DNA of 64,000 nucleotides from Ureibacillus yapensis (GCF_003515775.1 NZ_QWEI01000007.1:1-64000); one strand, 5' to 3'; numbered from the stretch's first letter, positions 26,867 to 35,333 are shown. The notes: generated by a model from the sequence alone, not told the origin. Program-made: numbers and translations.

Positions 26867-27661
26867 TCAAACGTTTTCCAGTTCAACTTCCGGTACATCA
26901 AATCGATAAAATTCATGGTGCAGCTCATCCCTGAAATGCTTCGGTGTGACACTTGTATATTTTTTAAAGATTCTTGTAAAGTAACTTTGGTTGCAGAAAT
27001 GAAATTGTTTAGATATAGAGGTAATGCTTTTATTGGTATGTCTCAAATAATATTGCGACTCTTCCACTCTTCTAACATTTAAATATTCTACTAAAGTTAT
27101 GCCAACATGCTCTCTAAAAATTCTAGATAAATGGCTGGTACTTATGTGAAATTTTTGAGCAATGCTTTCAACTGTTAAATCACTTTCAAGTTCATCGTTT
27201 ATGTACATGATTACTTTATTGACTGTTTGATGTCTAAACGTAGGTTGCTTGCGATCTGCAATAAAATAAACATAGAAATCGATTAAATCATCGGCAAATT
27301 GGAGAAACTCGGCATCTTTCATCTTATTTTCGACCATATCGGCACATGCTAAATTAAAGGCAAATGCTTTCTTGGACGGCACTTGATTATCAAGAAGTTT
27401 GCGCGCAATAATGGACGAAAGAATAACAAAATAGTTCCTTACTACCTTAATGACCTGTTTGCCGAAACGAATTGACAAAATATCAATAATTTCATGCAAC
27501 GATTTCTTTGCTTTAGCCGACTCCAAATGAAAGATTTCAAATAACAGCTTGGATTCAATATTATAAAAATCTTCAATTCCGTTATATAAATTTATACTGT
27601 CAATTTCCTGAAAGTATCGTTTTGAAATTGTTTCTGATATTGAATGTGGATGTAGCTGCAT
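26867..27661 (-). CDS. AraC-family transcriptional regulator
   Basis: 264 residues. The last 100 residues form the two-helix-turn-helix AraC domain (LTVESIAQKFHISTSHLSRI, then SITSISKQFHFCNQSYFTRI). The first 150 residues are helical and do not look like a cupin sensor, and I do not recognise the ligand. It is alone in its transcript, divergent from the LytTR regulator across a 476-bp AT-rich region. No obvious target gene lies next to it except yidC downstream. Confidence 0.88.
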   Translation of the reverse strand: MQLHPHSISETISKRYFQEIDSINLYNGIEDFYNIESKLLFEIFHLESAKAKKSLHEIIDILSIRFGKQVIKVVRNYFVILSSIIARKLLDNQVPSKKAFAFNLACADMVENKMKDAEFLQFADDLIDFYVYFIADRKQPTFRHQTVNKVIMYINDELESDLTVESIAQKFHISTSHLSRIFREHVGITLVEYLNVRRVEESQYYLRHTNKSITSISKQFHFCNQSYFTRIFKKYTSVTPKHFRDELHHEFYRFDVPEVELENV

Positions 27662-28137
27662 AGATTACCCCATCTTTCTTAGTTTGCGAATTGTACGGGT
27701 TTATAACCAGACAATTTTGCATCATTTGAAATATATTTTTAAGTATGTACATCTTTTCTTTTATGATATAAATGATTTATTAATAAAAAAATGCTAAAAA
27801 ATTAACTGAAAATATAAAATAAATGAGAATAAAGAATTAAATATTTGTAACTAAAATGAATATTACCATAATTTTGTTTTTTTTCAAACTGTATTTTATA
27901 AGGCAAACGCAGTTTTAGAATACTCCTTCTTGCTTTACATATACTATGCAAACCTTGATGTATCCTGTTATACACTATTTTTGCCGAAAATAATAAAAAG
28001 TGACAAAAATAAGAAGAAAATTTTCAAATTAACTGAAAAATCCTAACTTATTCAAAAATCTTCTCTATTATATTTATTAAAAACTGTAGTAAAATGATAT
28101 TATATATTTATAAATGTATATAAATGAGGTGTCATAA
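27662..28137. other. divergent intergenic region, AraC / LytTR regulators
   Basis: 476 bp of very AT-rich DNA between two divergent regulator genes. I see no gene. AT-tracts are dense (for example 28056-28110). No promoter pair with good spacing stands out. The only clear signal is the GGTGT site before the LytTR GTG start. Confidence 0.5.
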
Positions 28138-28788
28138 GTGGAACCAAAACAAATCGAAGAAATTATGGATATAATCAAGGATTTCTTCCCTGAAAATACG
28201 TCAATCGCTATATCGGATACAAATGAGTACTTATATTATCAACCCAGCAAAAAAGTTGATTTAAAAATTAAACCAGGCGACCCGGTTAAAGAAGGTTCAG
28301 CTGCGCACAAAGCTCTTACATATGGCCAAAAAATCAATACTTACATCGAATCGGATGTTTTTGGGGTTCCTTACTATGGGATGAGCATTCCTTTAATTGA
28401 AGAAGGAGAAACGAAAGGTGCCGTTACAGCGATCTTCCCACAAAAGCCTTCGCCGTTTTTAACAAACTATATCACGATTAAAATCGATGATTGCTGGTAC
28501 CCAATCAAACACAACCAAGTTATATATCTTGAAACTCAACTGCGTAAAACATTTGTAAAAACCATGAATCGCGAAGGATATCATCGCTTGAATCTGAGTG
28601 ATCTGGAATTATTCCTGGCACCTGATTCATTTATTCGCTGCCATCGTTCTTATATAGTGAATATTGACTTTATCGAAGAAATCCAGCCAGATTCCCATTC
28701 GACTTTCTTATTGATCATGAAAGACGGAACCAGAATCCCTGTTAGCCAAAGATACGCAAGCTACTTCCGCCGTTCTTTAGGATTCTAA
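28138..28788 (+). CDS. LytTR-type transcriptional regulator with N-terminal sensor
   Basis: 216 residues beginning with GTG. Residues 1 to about 110 form a small sensor-like domain (PGDPVKEGSAAHKAL ... FGVPYYGMSIPLIEEGETKGA), resembling the N-terminal part of soluble chemoreceptors such as YfmS. Residues about 118-216 are a LytTR DNA-binding domain (TFVKTMNREGYHRL, RCHRSYIVNIDFIEEI). There is no receiver domain, so it is a one-component sensor rather than a phosphorylated partner. It lies just upstream of the CoA-transferase gene, which has a LytTR-like direct repeat before it. Ligand unknown. Confidence 0.88.
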   Translation: MEPKQIEEIMDIIKDFFPENTSIAISDTNEYLYYQPSKKVDLKIKPGDPVKEGSAAHKALTYGQKINTYIESDVFGVPYYGMSIPLIEEGETKGAVTAIFPQKPSPFLTNYITIKIDDCWYPIKHNQVIYLETQLRKTFVKTMNREGYHRLNLSDLELFLAPDSFIRCHRSYIVNIDFIEEIQPDSHSTFLLIMKDGTRIPVSQRYASYFRRSLGF

Positions 28789-28821
28789 AAAACAAATTCT
28801 AAAATTTATTAACCCTTTATT

Positions 28822-28863
28822 ATATCGGTCTTTGTACATTGTGCAAAGTCCGATTGTATTTTT
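28822..28863 (+). terminator. terminator after LytTR gene
   Basis: ATCGG-CTTTG pairs with CAAAG-CCGAT (28824-28854), followed by TGTATTTTT. It makes the CoA-transferase gene depend on its own promoter. Confidence 0.8.
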
Positions 28864-28937
28864 ATGCAAGTTACATCCACCTATTATTCTCTATTAAAAT
28901 CATTTTTCATTCGAAACCACATTATTATTCTCGAAAA

Positions 28938-28969
28938 AACGTTTTTTAAGCACTTTCATGCGTTTTTTG
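28938..28969 (+). promoter_or_regulatory. candidate LytTR binding site (21-bp direct repeat)
   Basis: CGTTTTTT occurs at 28940-28947 and again at 28961-28968, followed by AAG and GAAG. The period is exactly 21 bp. LytTR proteins such as AgrA are known to bind pairs of 9-bp direct repeats with a GTT core and 12-13 bp between them. The site ends about 20 bp before an extended -10 box. Confidence 0.6.
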
Positions 28970-28989
28970 AAGATTTTGTGACATTTCGG

Positions 28990-28998
28990 TGCTATTAT
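28990..28998 (+). promoter_or_regulatory. extended -10 promoter of the CoA-transferase gene
   Basis: TGCTATTAT, that is a TG-n extended -10 with hexamer TATTAT at 28993-28998. There is no good -35 box 17 bp upstream, which fits an activator-dependent promoter with the direct repeat at 28938-28969 as the activator site. Confidence 0.5.
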
Positions 28999-29094
28999 AT
29001 CTATACAAGTTGGATTATTTTTCAACCTAATAAACAAAAAATTTCTTTTTTTCTATTAATAGTCTACATATTAAATATAGGGGAGGATTTTTTT

Positions 29095-30615
29095 ATGGAT
29101 CCAAGAATTGAGAAACGCTTAGGTTTAAAACAATTAGTAGATAAAGTTGTATCTGCCGACGAAGCTGCTGCTCTGATCAGCGATGGTGATGTAGTAGGTA
29201 TGAGTGGATTTACTCGTGCCGGAGATGCGAAAGTAGTACCGATGGCATTGGCAGAACGCGCAAAAAACGAAAAATTCAAAATTGACATATACACTGGCGC
29301 ATCACTTGGTCCGGAAGTGGACAAGTATTTAGCTGAAGCTGGTGCTATTCGCAAACGTGGGCCTTTCATTGGCGACCCAGGCATTCGCAACTTAATCAAC
29401 TCTGGTGAGGTTACATATGTAGATGCCCACCTTTCACACAATGCTGAATTAGTGCGCCAAGGAATCATTGGCCCTATTAAATATTTAATTATGGAAGCTG
29501 CCGCTATTACTGAAGATGGATTGATCATCCCTACAACATCTGTAGGCAACTCTCCAATCTTTGCACAATATGCAGAAAATATTATTATCGAGCTAAACCT
29601 TTCTCACCCTGAAAGCCTTATTGGAATTCATGATATTTATGTACCTGCCCAACAAGGTGAGCGTGAACCAATCCCAATGACAAATGTCAAAGAACGTCTA
29701 GGTGAAATCGGTATCCGCGTTGCACCGGAAAAAATCAAGGCAATTGTTGTTTCTGAAGAGCCGGATGCACCTTCATTAATCGTACCGCCAGACGAAGAAA
29801 CACAAAATATGGCAAACATTTTACTTGATTTCTTCCGTTCTGAAATTAAAGCCGGTCGTTTAACAAACAGCTTGATGCCTTTACAATCCGGTGTTGGTTC
29901 AGTAGCTAACGCTGTATTGGATGGTTTTGCGGACTCTGAGTTTGAAAACTTGGTTGTCGCTTCAGAAGTACTGCAAGATGCAGTATTCAACTTGATTGAT
30001 GCAGGTAAAGTAAGCTTTGCAGCTGCTACATCCATTACACTTTCTGAAGAATTGCAGAAAAAGGTTTATGGAAACCTAGAGCGTTATGCAGACAAATTAT
30101 GTTTGCGTCCTCAAGAGATTTCCAACCATCCTGAGTTGATTCGCCGTCTCGGATTAATTTCCATTAATACCGCTCTAGAGTTGGATATTTACGGAAATGT
30201 AAACTCTACACATGTTAGCGGTACAAAAATGATGAACGGGATCGGTGGTTCCGGTGACTTTGCCCGCAACGCCCGTCTTGGTATCTTTGTAACGAAATCA
30301 TACGCTAAAGGTGGCGCTATTTCGTCAATCGTGCCAATGGTATCTCACGTAGACCATACAGAACATGATGTAGACGTGATCGTAACAGAGCAAGGTATTG
30401 CAGACTTACGTGGTCTTGCTCCAAAAGAACGTGCTGCACTAATTATCGAAAACTGTGCTCACCCAGACTTCAAAGAACAACTGCGTGATTACTACAACCG
30501 TGCTGTAGAAGCAACTGGCAACAGCCAAACTCCTCACATCTTGGAGGAAGCTCTTTCTTGGCATGTAAACCTTGCAAAAAACAAAACAATGAAAAAAGAA
30601 GTAACGAACGCTTAA
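29095..30615 (+). CDS. succinyl-CoA:acetate-type CoA-transferase (acetyl-CoA hydrolase/transferase family)
   Basis: 506 residues, the usual length of the Cat1/AarC class I CoA-transferase group. The N-terminal domain begins KRLGLKQLVDKVVSADEAA. The C-terminal domain carries GIGGSGDFARNARLG and EQGIADLRGLAPKERA (about 432-447). These enzymes move CoA between acetate and succinate or similar acids and link acetate use to the TCA cycle. The ATG at 29095 has GGGGAGGA 7 nt upstream, and the frame is open 77 codons before it without support. Probably regulated by the preceding LytTR gene. Confidence 0.92.
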   Translation: MDPRIEKRLGLKQLVDKVVSADEAAALISDGDVVGMSGFTRAGDAKVVPMALAERAKNEKFKIDIYTGASLGPEVDKYLAEAGAIRKRGPFIGDPGIRNLINSGEVTYVDAHLSHNAELVRQGIIGPIKYLIMEAAAITEDGLIIPTTSVGNSPIFAQYAENIIIELNLSHPESLIGIHDIYVPAQQGEREPIPMTNVKERLGEIGIRVAPEKIKAIVVSEEPDAPSLIVPPDEETQNMANILLDFFRSEIKAGRLTNSLMPLQSGVGSVANAVLDGFADSEFENLVVASEVLQDAVFNLIDAGKVSFAAATSITLSEELQKKVYGNLERYADKLCLRPQEISNHPELIRRLGLISINTALELDIYGNVNSTHVSGTKMMNGIGGSGDFARNARLGIFVTKSYAKGGAISSIVPMVSHVDHTEHDVDVIVTEQGIADLRGLAPKERAALIIENCAHPDFKEQLRDYYNRAVEATGNSQTPHILEEALSWHVNLAKNKTMKKEVTNA

Positions 30616-30638
30616 GAATTGGATAATTCGGTTCGATT

Positions 30639-30682
30639 CAAAAAAAGGGAAGCTCCACAGATTGTGGAACTTCCCTTTTTTC
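30639..30682. terminator. bidirectional terminator CoA-transferase / YtxH
   Basis: AAAAAAAGGGAAG-TCCACA pairs with TGGA-CTTCCCTTTTTT, with A- and T-runs on both sides. Confidence 0.9.
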
Positions 30683-30697
30683 ATTGAGTTTGATCAA

Positions 30698-30994
30698 TTA
30701 ATTGATTTGTTCTTTTTGGTCACCTTCGTTGTAGTAGGCAAGAGCAGTTTGCGCTCCACCTTCAGAGATGAAATGATTTTCGCCAATTTTTGTATCTGTT
30801 GTTCCAGCAGGCGTTTCAGCAATCTCTTGCAACGATTGGGTACCCGCTCTTTCCTTTTGTGAACCAAAATATTGATCCTTCATATCATTAATGAACTTCA
30901 TCGTTTTATCGCGGTTTTCTTTTTTGCTTAAGTACGATGCAGCTCCCGCTACCAATGCCGAAACTACAAAGCCTTTACCTTTTAATTTTGCCAT
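30698..30994 (-). CDS. YtxH-like general stress protein
   Basis: 98 residues. The N-terminal hydrophobic segment (GFVVSALVAGAASYLS) and the following KKENRDKTMKFINDMKDQ are the YtxH-like pattern, and the rest is low-complexity and hydrophilic. The function is unknown, and B. subtilis YtxH belongs to the sigma-B stress regulon. The start has GGAGGGG. A sigma-B-type promoter lies upstream at 31030-31054, agreeing with a stress role. Confidence 0.8.
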   Translation of the reverse strand: MAKLKGKGFVVSALVAGAASYLSKKENRDKTMKFINDMKDQYFGSQKERAGTQSLQEIAETPAGTTDTKIGENHFISEGGAQTALAYYNEGDQKEQIN

Positions 30995-31029
30995 TGTTAA
31001 TCCCCTCCAATAATTTGTATGTATTTACT

Positions 31030-31054
31030 TTTCCCCACTTTCATTTAAATAAAC
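31030..31054 (-). promoter_or_regulatory. sigma-B-type promoter of the YtxH gene
   Basis: Minus strand GTTTAT (31049-31054), 13-nt spacer, GGGAAA (31030-31035). The architecture equals that of the rsbV promoter in this window (GTTTAA-N13-GGGAAT). Confidence 0.72.
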
Positions 31055-31224
31055 TTTTCATTTTTTGTTTATCTTTTTTCATATTGTGGAAGAGAGATAT
31101 AACAGCAATTGGTAACTAGATAAAAACTTCTATCTACTTAAAATCATTTCACTTTCAATCCATCATTCCCGACTTTATCACTTTTTATTAATAAACACCC
31201 CGAATTGAAGAGGAGGAACAGACA

Positions 31225-31332
31225 ATGATAGACGAAAAAGAAGCGACATTTGACAAAAAAGAAGTTATCTCCATTATCATCGCATCAGCGGTTGTAACTT
31301 TAATTGTCTATGGTTTTACATTCCTTTTTTAA
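31225..31332 (+). CDS. small single-span membrane protein, 35 aa
   Basis: A 35-codon gene with AGGAGG 8 nt before its ATG and a terminator 26 bp after its stop. The first 13 residues are charged (MIDEKEATFDKKE). The remaining 22 form one hydrophobic helix ending at the C-terminus. I do not recognise the family. The good ribosome site and terminator make it likely real. A membrane topology with the N-terminus inside is suggested by the lysines. Confidence 0.65.
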   Translation: MIDEKEATFDKKEVISIIIASAVVTLIVYGFTFLF

Positions 31333-31356
31333 AAATCTGTACTCATTTTTGCTCTA

Positions 31357-31402
31357 CATGAAAAGGGTGTCCAAAATTTTACTACTTTGAACACCCTTTA
31401 TT
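31357..31402. terminator. bidirectional terminator
   Basis: AAAGGGTGTCCAAA and TTTGAACACCCTTT pair with one mismatch. It lies between the 35-aa gene and the convergent GNAT gene. Confidence 0.85.
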
Positions 31403-31403
31403 T

Positions 31404-31679
31404 TTATGCTTTTATATCGTCATATTCTCCACTTGCAAATGCTGCAACAACATAAGAGCAGATTGGATTCATTTTCAATCCATTTTGTCTTGCGTAGTCC
31501 GCTGCCTGATCAAGCAATTTTTTTGCAACCCCTTTACCGCGCAAATCACCTGATACATACGTATGCGTCATATCCATAACTTGGTCTTGCTGTGTCCATT
31601 CAATTTCTGCTAGTGTTTCCCCTTCTTTATATTCAAAAGCAAAATGTTTTGGACCTTTTTCTACTAGTGTGAAATTCAT
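31404..31679 (-). CDS. GNAT-like N-acetyltransferase (YjdJ type)
   Basis: 91 residues, the short GCN5-related (GNAT_2/YjdJ) form. LAEIEWTQ, then the beta-bulge TYVSGDLRGKGVAKKLLDQA that holds the acetyl-CoA pyrophosphate, and the conserved MNPICSYVV near the C-terminus are present. Substrate unknown. It is monocistronic with AGGGAGG before the ATG. Confidence 0.88.
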   Translation of the reverse strand: MNFTLVEKGPKHFAFEYKEGETLAEIEWTQQDQVMDMTHTYVSGDLRGKGVAKKLLDQAADYARQNGLKMNPICSYVVAAFASGEYDDIKA

Positions 31680-31765
31680 CTTAATCCCTCCCTTTCCTTT
31701 CTCTAGAATATCACAATTCGGAAAATTGAAGGAATTGGTTTGCTTACTTATTTTCCAATATTGCG

Positions 31766-32692
31766 TTATTTAAACCAAGAAGAAATCGTATCAATCAAGT
31801 TATTAAAGAAGTTCTTTACACCATTCCAGAAACCTTCATCCTGAAGTAAATCGCCATATTCCTCTTGAAACTTTGTTGTCAGATCACTTAGCTGATCGGA
31901 TAACTTTGAAAAATCAATGTCAAGTTGGCTAATTCGATTCATCAAATCGACCAACATCTGGCGATCCTGTTCGCTTAGCTGAATATTTAATTGTGCGAGC
32001 TGATCTTGTACTATTTGTTCCACTTCTTCTTTTGTTGCCGGATTTAATTCAGCAATTTGCTGCTTAATGCCCGTCAATAATTCTGCGATTTGCTCATCGC
32101 TAACATTCGCGTTTTCGGCAATTTGTGTGGCAACGGAAAGTTCATCATTTGCTACATCCGTTCTCTCCGTATCTAAAGTTTCACCCGTTTTCGCTTCATA
32201 TGCTTTATAAATTCCAACAAGAGCAGAGTGGCCAGTTACCGGTTTAGGTGCCGCGATTTCAACCGTTGCATCTTCAATCCCCGCAGTCAGCATGGCATTG
32301 GCATACATTTCCGAAGTTACTTGCGTGATGTTTTCCGGCGTTACAATACTAATAATGAGTCCTTCTCCTGCTTCTTCGCGCGTAATTTTTGCTGAAGAAT
32401 ACATTCTGGAACTTGGGTTGCTGTCGCTAATATATTTTACTAAGTCTTGACCGGATACAGTAATTTCATCCACTTCCGGTTCTTGATCTACTTGAAGAGC
32501 TACTTTGACCGTTGCTTTTTCTTCATCTGTTAAGTTTGCCCCGTAAACAACGATTGGAACACCCAATTTTTCATTTATGGCATTCTGAGTACTGCCACTT
32601 GAATCATTCGTAGCGGCATATGCATTTACCGGAACCATTACGGCAACGAGTAACATCAGCACCGCTACTATGGATAACCATTTTTGTTTCAT
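31766..32692 (-). CDS. YpuA-like secreted protein (DUF1002)
   Basis: 308 residues with a signal peptide (cleavage after NAYA near residue 26) and a DUF1002 domain beginning KLGVPIVVYGANLTDEEKA. The C-terminal third is heptad-like (LNIQLSEQDRQMLVDLMNRI), probably coiled coil, ending in an aromatic FFNNLIDTISSWFK tail. B. subtilis YpuA is a SigM-dependent cell-envelope protein of unknown function. The ECF-type promoter upstream agrees with this. Confidence 0.88.
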   Translation of the reverse strand: MKQKWLSIVAVLMLLVAVMVPVNAYAATNDSSGSTQNAINEKLGVPIVVYGANLTDEEKATVKVALQVDQEPEVDEITVSGQDLVKYISDSNPSSRMYSSAKITREEAGEGLIISIVTPENITQVTSEMYANAMLTAGIEDATVEIAAPKPVTGHSALVGIYKAYEAKTGETLDTERTDVANDELSVATQIAENANVSDEQIAELLTGIKQQIAELNPATKEEVEQIVQDQLAQLNIQLSEQDRQMLVDLMNRISQLDIDFSKLSDQLSDLTTKFQEEYGDLLQDEGFWNGVKNFFNNLIDTISSWFK

Positions 32693-32742
32693 TGCTTTTT
32701 TCCCCTTTCAAACATCCCTGTAATTGGTTGTTCACCAATTAG

Positions 32743-32768
32743 TACGTAAAATCATACAAAAGGTTCCA
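32743..32768 (-). promoter_or_regulatory. ECF sigma (SigM-type) promoter of the ypuA-like gene
   Basis: Minus strand TGGAAC (32763-32768) extended by CTTTT, a 16-nt spacer, and CGTA (32743-32746). The SigM/SigW pattern is TGAAAC-N16-CGTC/A. Confidence 0.7.
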
Positions 32769-32811
32769 TTTGTATCTTCCCGTGATTTTCGACGTCCTAA
32801 CATTTTTCTTT

Positions 32812-32852
32812 ATAAACAAAGCTGTGACAAGTAAAATTCATCGTCACAGCTC
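32812..32852 (-). terminator. terminator after cvfB
   Basis: AGCTGTGAC (32820-32828) pairs perfectly with GTCACAGCT (32843-32851). The minus-strand tail is TTTGTTTAT. Confidence 0.8.
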
Positions 32853-32870
32853 TCTGGGTTTGTTAGTTGC

Positions 32871-33725
32871 TTATATCAATTCGGTCCAACCGTCAACTTG
32901 CTTTACTTTTCTTTCTTTCATTAGCGTACCAAGCGCTCTTTTAAACGAACCTTTACTCATTTGGAACATCTCCGAAATTTCTTCCGGAGTGGATTTATCG
33001 CCAAACGGCATTTTCCCTCCAACGCTCTGCAAATAAGCCAGAACTTTCTCCGCATCTTGTCCAAGCCGTTCATGCTTTCGAGGAAGCAACGAGCCATTTA
33101 AAGTGCCATCTTCTTTAACGGCAATAATTCGTACCTCGACTTCCTGGCCGAGTCTCGGTTCTTCCGCCATCTCAGTATTGTGGACAAAAATCCGGTAAGG
33201 AATTTCCGTGCCAAGCAAGAAGGAACCTACAGGCAAAAGGCGATATGGACGGGCTTTTAGATTTTTATTGTGCATTTCATCAAATGCACCTTCATAAAGT
33301 TCGTTAACTTTTTCTTCTGTTGCCAAGCGACCGAACAGGTCACCATTGCGATCTGTTCGGAGCGTCATATAAAGATGGTCCCCAACTTCCGGCCATACAC
33401 TTTTCAACGGCGGCAGATCTTCCGCTTTCACCAAAACTTCCCTTGATGATCCGATATCGACAAATGCGCCCTCATTTGTAACTTTTAGAACGCGGGCCCA
33501 ACCGTATTCGCCTTGCAGAATGGCAGGAATTGCAGTAGTTGCTTGCAGGTTCCCGCGGCGATCTGTATAAAGAAAAACATTTATACGATCTCCTGGCGTC
33601 AATGCAGTTTGAACATCAGAACGGTTCAAAGGAATTTCTGAACGTCCATCCGTCAATACCCATTTTGAACCTTGCTCCTCTAATACCGTTAATTCAACAA
33701 CTTGACCTGATTGTAATTCGCTCAA
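32871..33725 (-). CDS. cvfB: S1-domain RNA-binding protein CvfB/YitL
   Basis: 284 residues with three S1-like OB domains followed by a winged-helix domain at the C-terminus (TPEEISEMFQMSKGSFKRAL). This is the CvfB (YitL) arrangement. CvfB binds RNA and affects virulence gene expression in Staphylococcus. The start is TTG after GGAAAGGAAAG. It follows mntR by 35 bp and is probably co-transcribed with it. Confidence 0.92.
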   Translation of the reverse strand: MSELQSGQVVELTVLEEQGSKWVLTDGRSEIPLNRSDVQTALTPGDRINVFLYTDRRGNLQATTAIPAILQGEYGWARVLKVTNEGAFVDIGSSREVLVKAEDLPPLKSVWPEVGDHLYMTLRTDRNGDLFGRLATEEKVNELYEGAFDEMHNKNLKARPYRLLPVGSFLLGTEIPYRIFVHNTEMAEEPRLGQEVEVRIIAVKEDGTLNGSLLPRKHERLGQDAEKVLAYLQSVGGKMPFGDKSTPEEISEMFQMSKGSFKRALGTLMKERKVKQVDGWTELI

Positions 33726-33760
33726 ATTTTGTCTTTCCTTTCCTGAACATTGCTTTTTGC

Positions 33761-34171
33761 TTATTGTTCCTTCATTTCCGCAAGTTTTTTCACTAATTCT
33801 TTATCTTCTTCTAAAACTTGTACCAAGTCTGCTATACGATCGATTGAATTCCAGCTTAAATGGTGCTCAATCCCTTCAACATCCTCATATATTCGCCCTT
33901 CATCAACACCGATAAGCCGTAAAAACTGCTCCAGCAATTCATGCCTTTTCACAAGACGCTTACCTAGTTTTTCGCCCTTCGATGTTAAAGTGAGTCCTCT
34001 ATATTTTTCATATACCAAATAACCGTCTTTATCTAATTTTTGCACCATTTTTGTAACGGAGGAAGGAAGTACAGATAAGGCTTCCGCTATGTCAGACACC
34101 CTCGCATATCCTTTTGTTTCGATTAATAAATAAATTTGTTCGATATGATCCTCCATACTAGGTGTTGGCAT
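33761..34171 (-). CDS. mntR: manganese-responsive regulator MntR
   Basis: 136 residues, DtxR family, close to B. subtilis MntR throughout. The N-terminal winged helix carries [20 protein letters not shown], and the metal-binding and dimer domain carries [14 protein letters not shown] with the MntR metal ligands (Glu, His, His). It represses manganese uptake genes when Mn(II) is bound. The ATG at 34171 has GTGAGGAG upstream, and seven codons before it are open but unsupported. No manganese transporter lies next to it. Confidence 0.96.
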   Translation of the reverse strand: MPTPSMEDHIEQIYLLIETKGYARVSDIAEALSVLPSSVTKMVQKLDKDGYLVYEKYRGLTLTSKGEKLGKRLVKRHELLEQFLRLIGVDEGRIYEDVEGIEHHLSWNSIDRIADLVQVLEEDKELVKKLAEMKEQ

Positions 34172-34329
34172 AACAAGTCTCCTCACTTTCAAATATCACT
34201 TTAATTTTACTACAACACTCCCAAAAAGGTAACTTAAAACCATATTACGAAAAACTAGGAATTCAGTGGAGTGATGCACTACATTATCCACTGGCTATGC
34301 AGGTTGATTGGAGACTTTATAAGTGGTGT

Positions 34330-35085
34330 CTATAAATCGATTTCCAATAAAATCGGGCAATGGTCGCTGCCTAATATATGGGCATGGATATCCGTATCGC
34401 GAACATAGTCAACCAAACGGTCGGAGACGATAAAATAATCGATTCTCCAGCCAATATTCCGTTCACGGACTTTATTCATATAACTCCACCAAGTAAAAGC
34501 ATCTACTTTATCCGGGTTAAAGTGGCGGAAAGTATCCGTAAAGCCGGAATGAAGCAACTTTGTCATTTTGCCCCGTTCTTCGTAAGTAAAGCCTGAATTT
34601 CCAATATTCGTTTTTGGATTTTTTAAATCAATCGTTTCATGGGCCACATTTAGGTCTCCGCAATAGATGACCGGTTTAAGCCCATCCAGCTCCTTTAAAT
34701 AGTGCAGCAGCTGATCTTCCCATAGCAATCGTTTGGGCAACCGCGCTAAATCCCGCTGGGCGTTTGGAACATACACATTTACCAAATAAAAGGAATCATA
34801 TTCGAGTGTAATGATTCGGCCTTCTGATTCACTTTCTTCTTCCCCTATGCCATATTTTACCGCTAGGGGTTTATGCTTTGTAAATATAGCCGTTCCTGAA
34901 TACCCTTTTTTCTCCGCATAATTCCAGTATTGATGATAACCTTCAAGCAGCAATTCAATTTGGCCCGCTTGGCATTTTGTTTCTTGAATACAGAAAAAAT
35001 CTGCATCCATTTCTTTGAAATAATCCAAAAATCCTTTTTTCACGCAAGCACGTATTCCATTGACATTCCATGATATAAATTTCAT
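34330..35085 (-). CDS. exoA: exodeoxyribonuclease III (AP endonuclease ExoA)
   Basis: 251 residues, Xth family of the exonuclease-endonuclease-phosphatase fold. SWNVNGIRA, CIQETKCQ (metal-binding Glu), YCGDLNVAHE and the C-terminal GSDHCPILLEI (catalytic Asp-His) are all present. It cuts DNA at abasic sites in base-excision repair. It lies between mntR and the repeat block C. No terminator is evident directly after it. Confidence 0.96.
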   Translation of the reverse strand: MKFISWNVNGIRACVKKGFLDYFKEMDADFFCIQETKCQAGQIELLLEGYHQYWNYAEKKGYSGTAIFTKHKPLAVKYGIGEEESESEGRIITLEYDSFYLVNVYVPNAQRDLARLPKRLLWEDQLLHYLKELDGLKPVIYCGDLNVAHETIDLKNPKTNIGNSGFTYEERGKMTKLLHSGFTDTFRHFNPDKVDAFTWWSYMNKVRERNIGWRIDYFIVSDRLVDYVRDTDIHAHILGSDHCPILLEIDL

Positions 35086-35103
35086 TTTTTACCCTCTCTA
35101 TGT

Positions 35104-35290
35104 ATAAAGAAAAGCGCAAGCGCCCTGGTTAGCCCCGCGCCGAAGAAAACGAAACGTCGTGTTGCATCGTCGGCATGACTCACATCGTGTGAGCCTCAAG
35201 CGCTGGAAGGCCCGAATCGCGAAGCTTTTTCAGCTTTCGACCGAGGACAGACCGCGACTCAGAACGGGCTGGGCGCTAGAGCTAGTCATG
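35104..35290 (+). repeat. dispersed repeat, copy C
   Basis: The element begins ATAAAGAAAAGCGC (35104-35117), and the same 14 bases recur at 35291-35304, so the 173 bp between are bounded by direct repeats. Its first 55 bp match copy A. The segment near 35155-35190 (CGTCGTGTTGCATCGTCGGC) matches the units of block B without the 35-bp insert. Confidence 0.8.
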
Positions 35291-35327
35291 ATAAAGAAAA
35301 GCGCCCTTCATTTGAGAGGCGCTTTTC
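35291..35327 (-). terminator. terminator after murB
   Basis: AAAAGCGCC and GGCGCTTTT pair around a short loop. The minus strand ends GCTTTTCTTTAT. The left arm overlaps the second copy of the 14-bp direct repeat. Confidence 0.82.
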
Positions 35328-35333
35328 AAACCT

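Noticed and set aside
28864-29094. 77-codon in-frame extension of the CoA-transferase
   Set aside because: It covers the promoter region and the direct repeat. The ATG at 29095 has a clear GGGGAGGA site and matches family length.
29064-30035. Two long minus-strand frames inside the CoA-transferase gene
   Set aside because: Shadow frames of a well-conserved gene, without ribosome sites or family resemblance.
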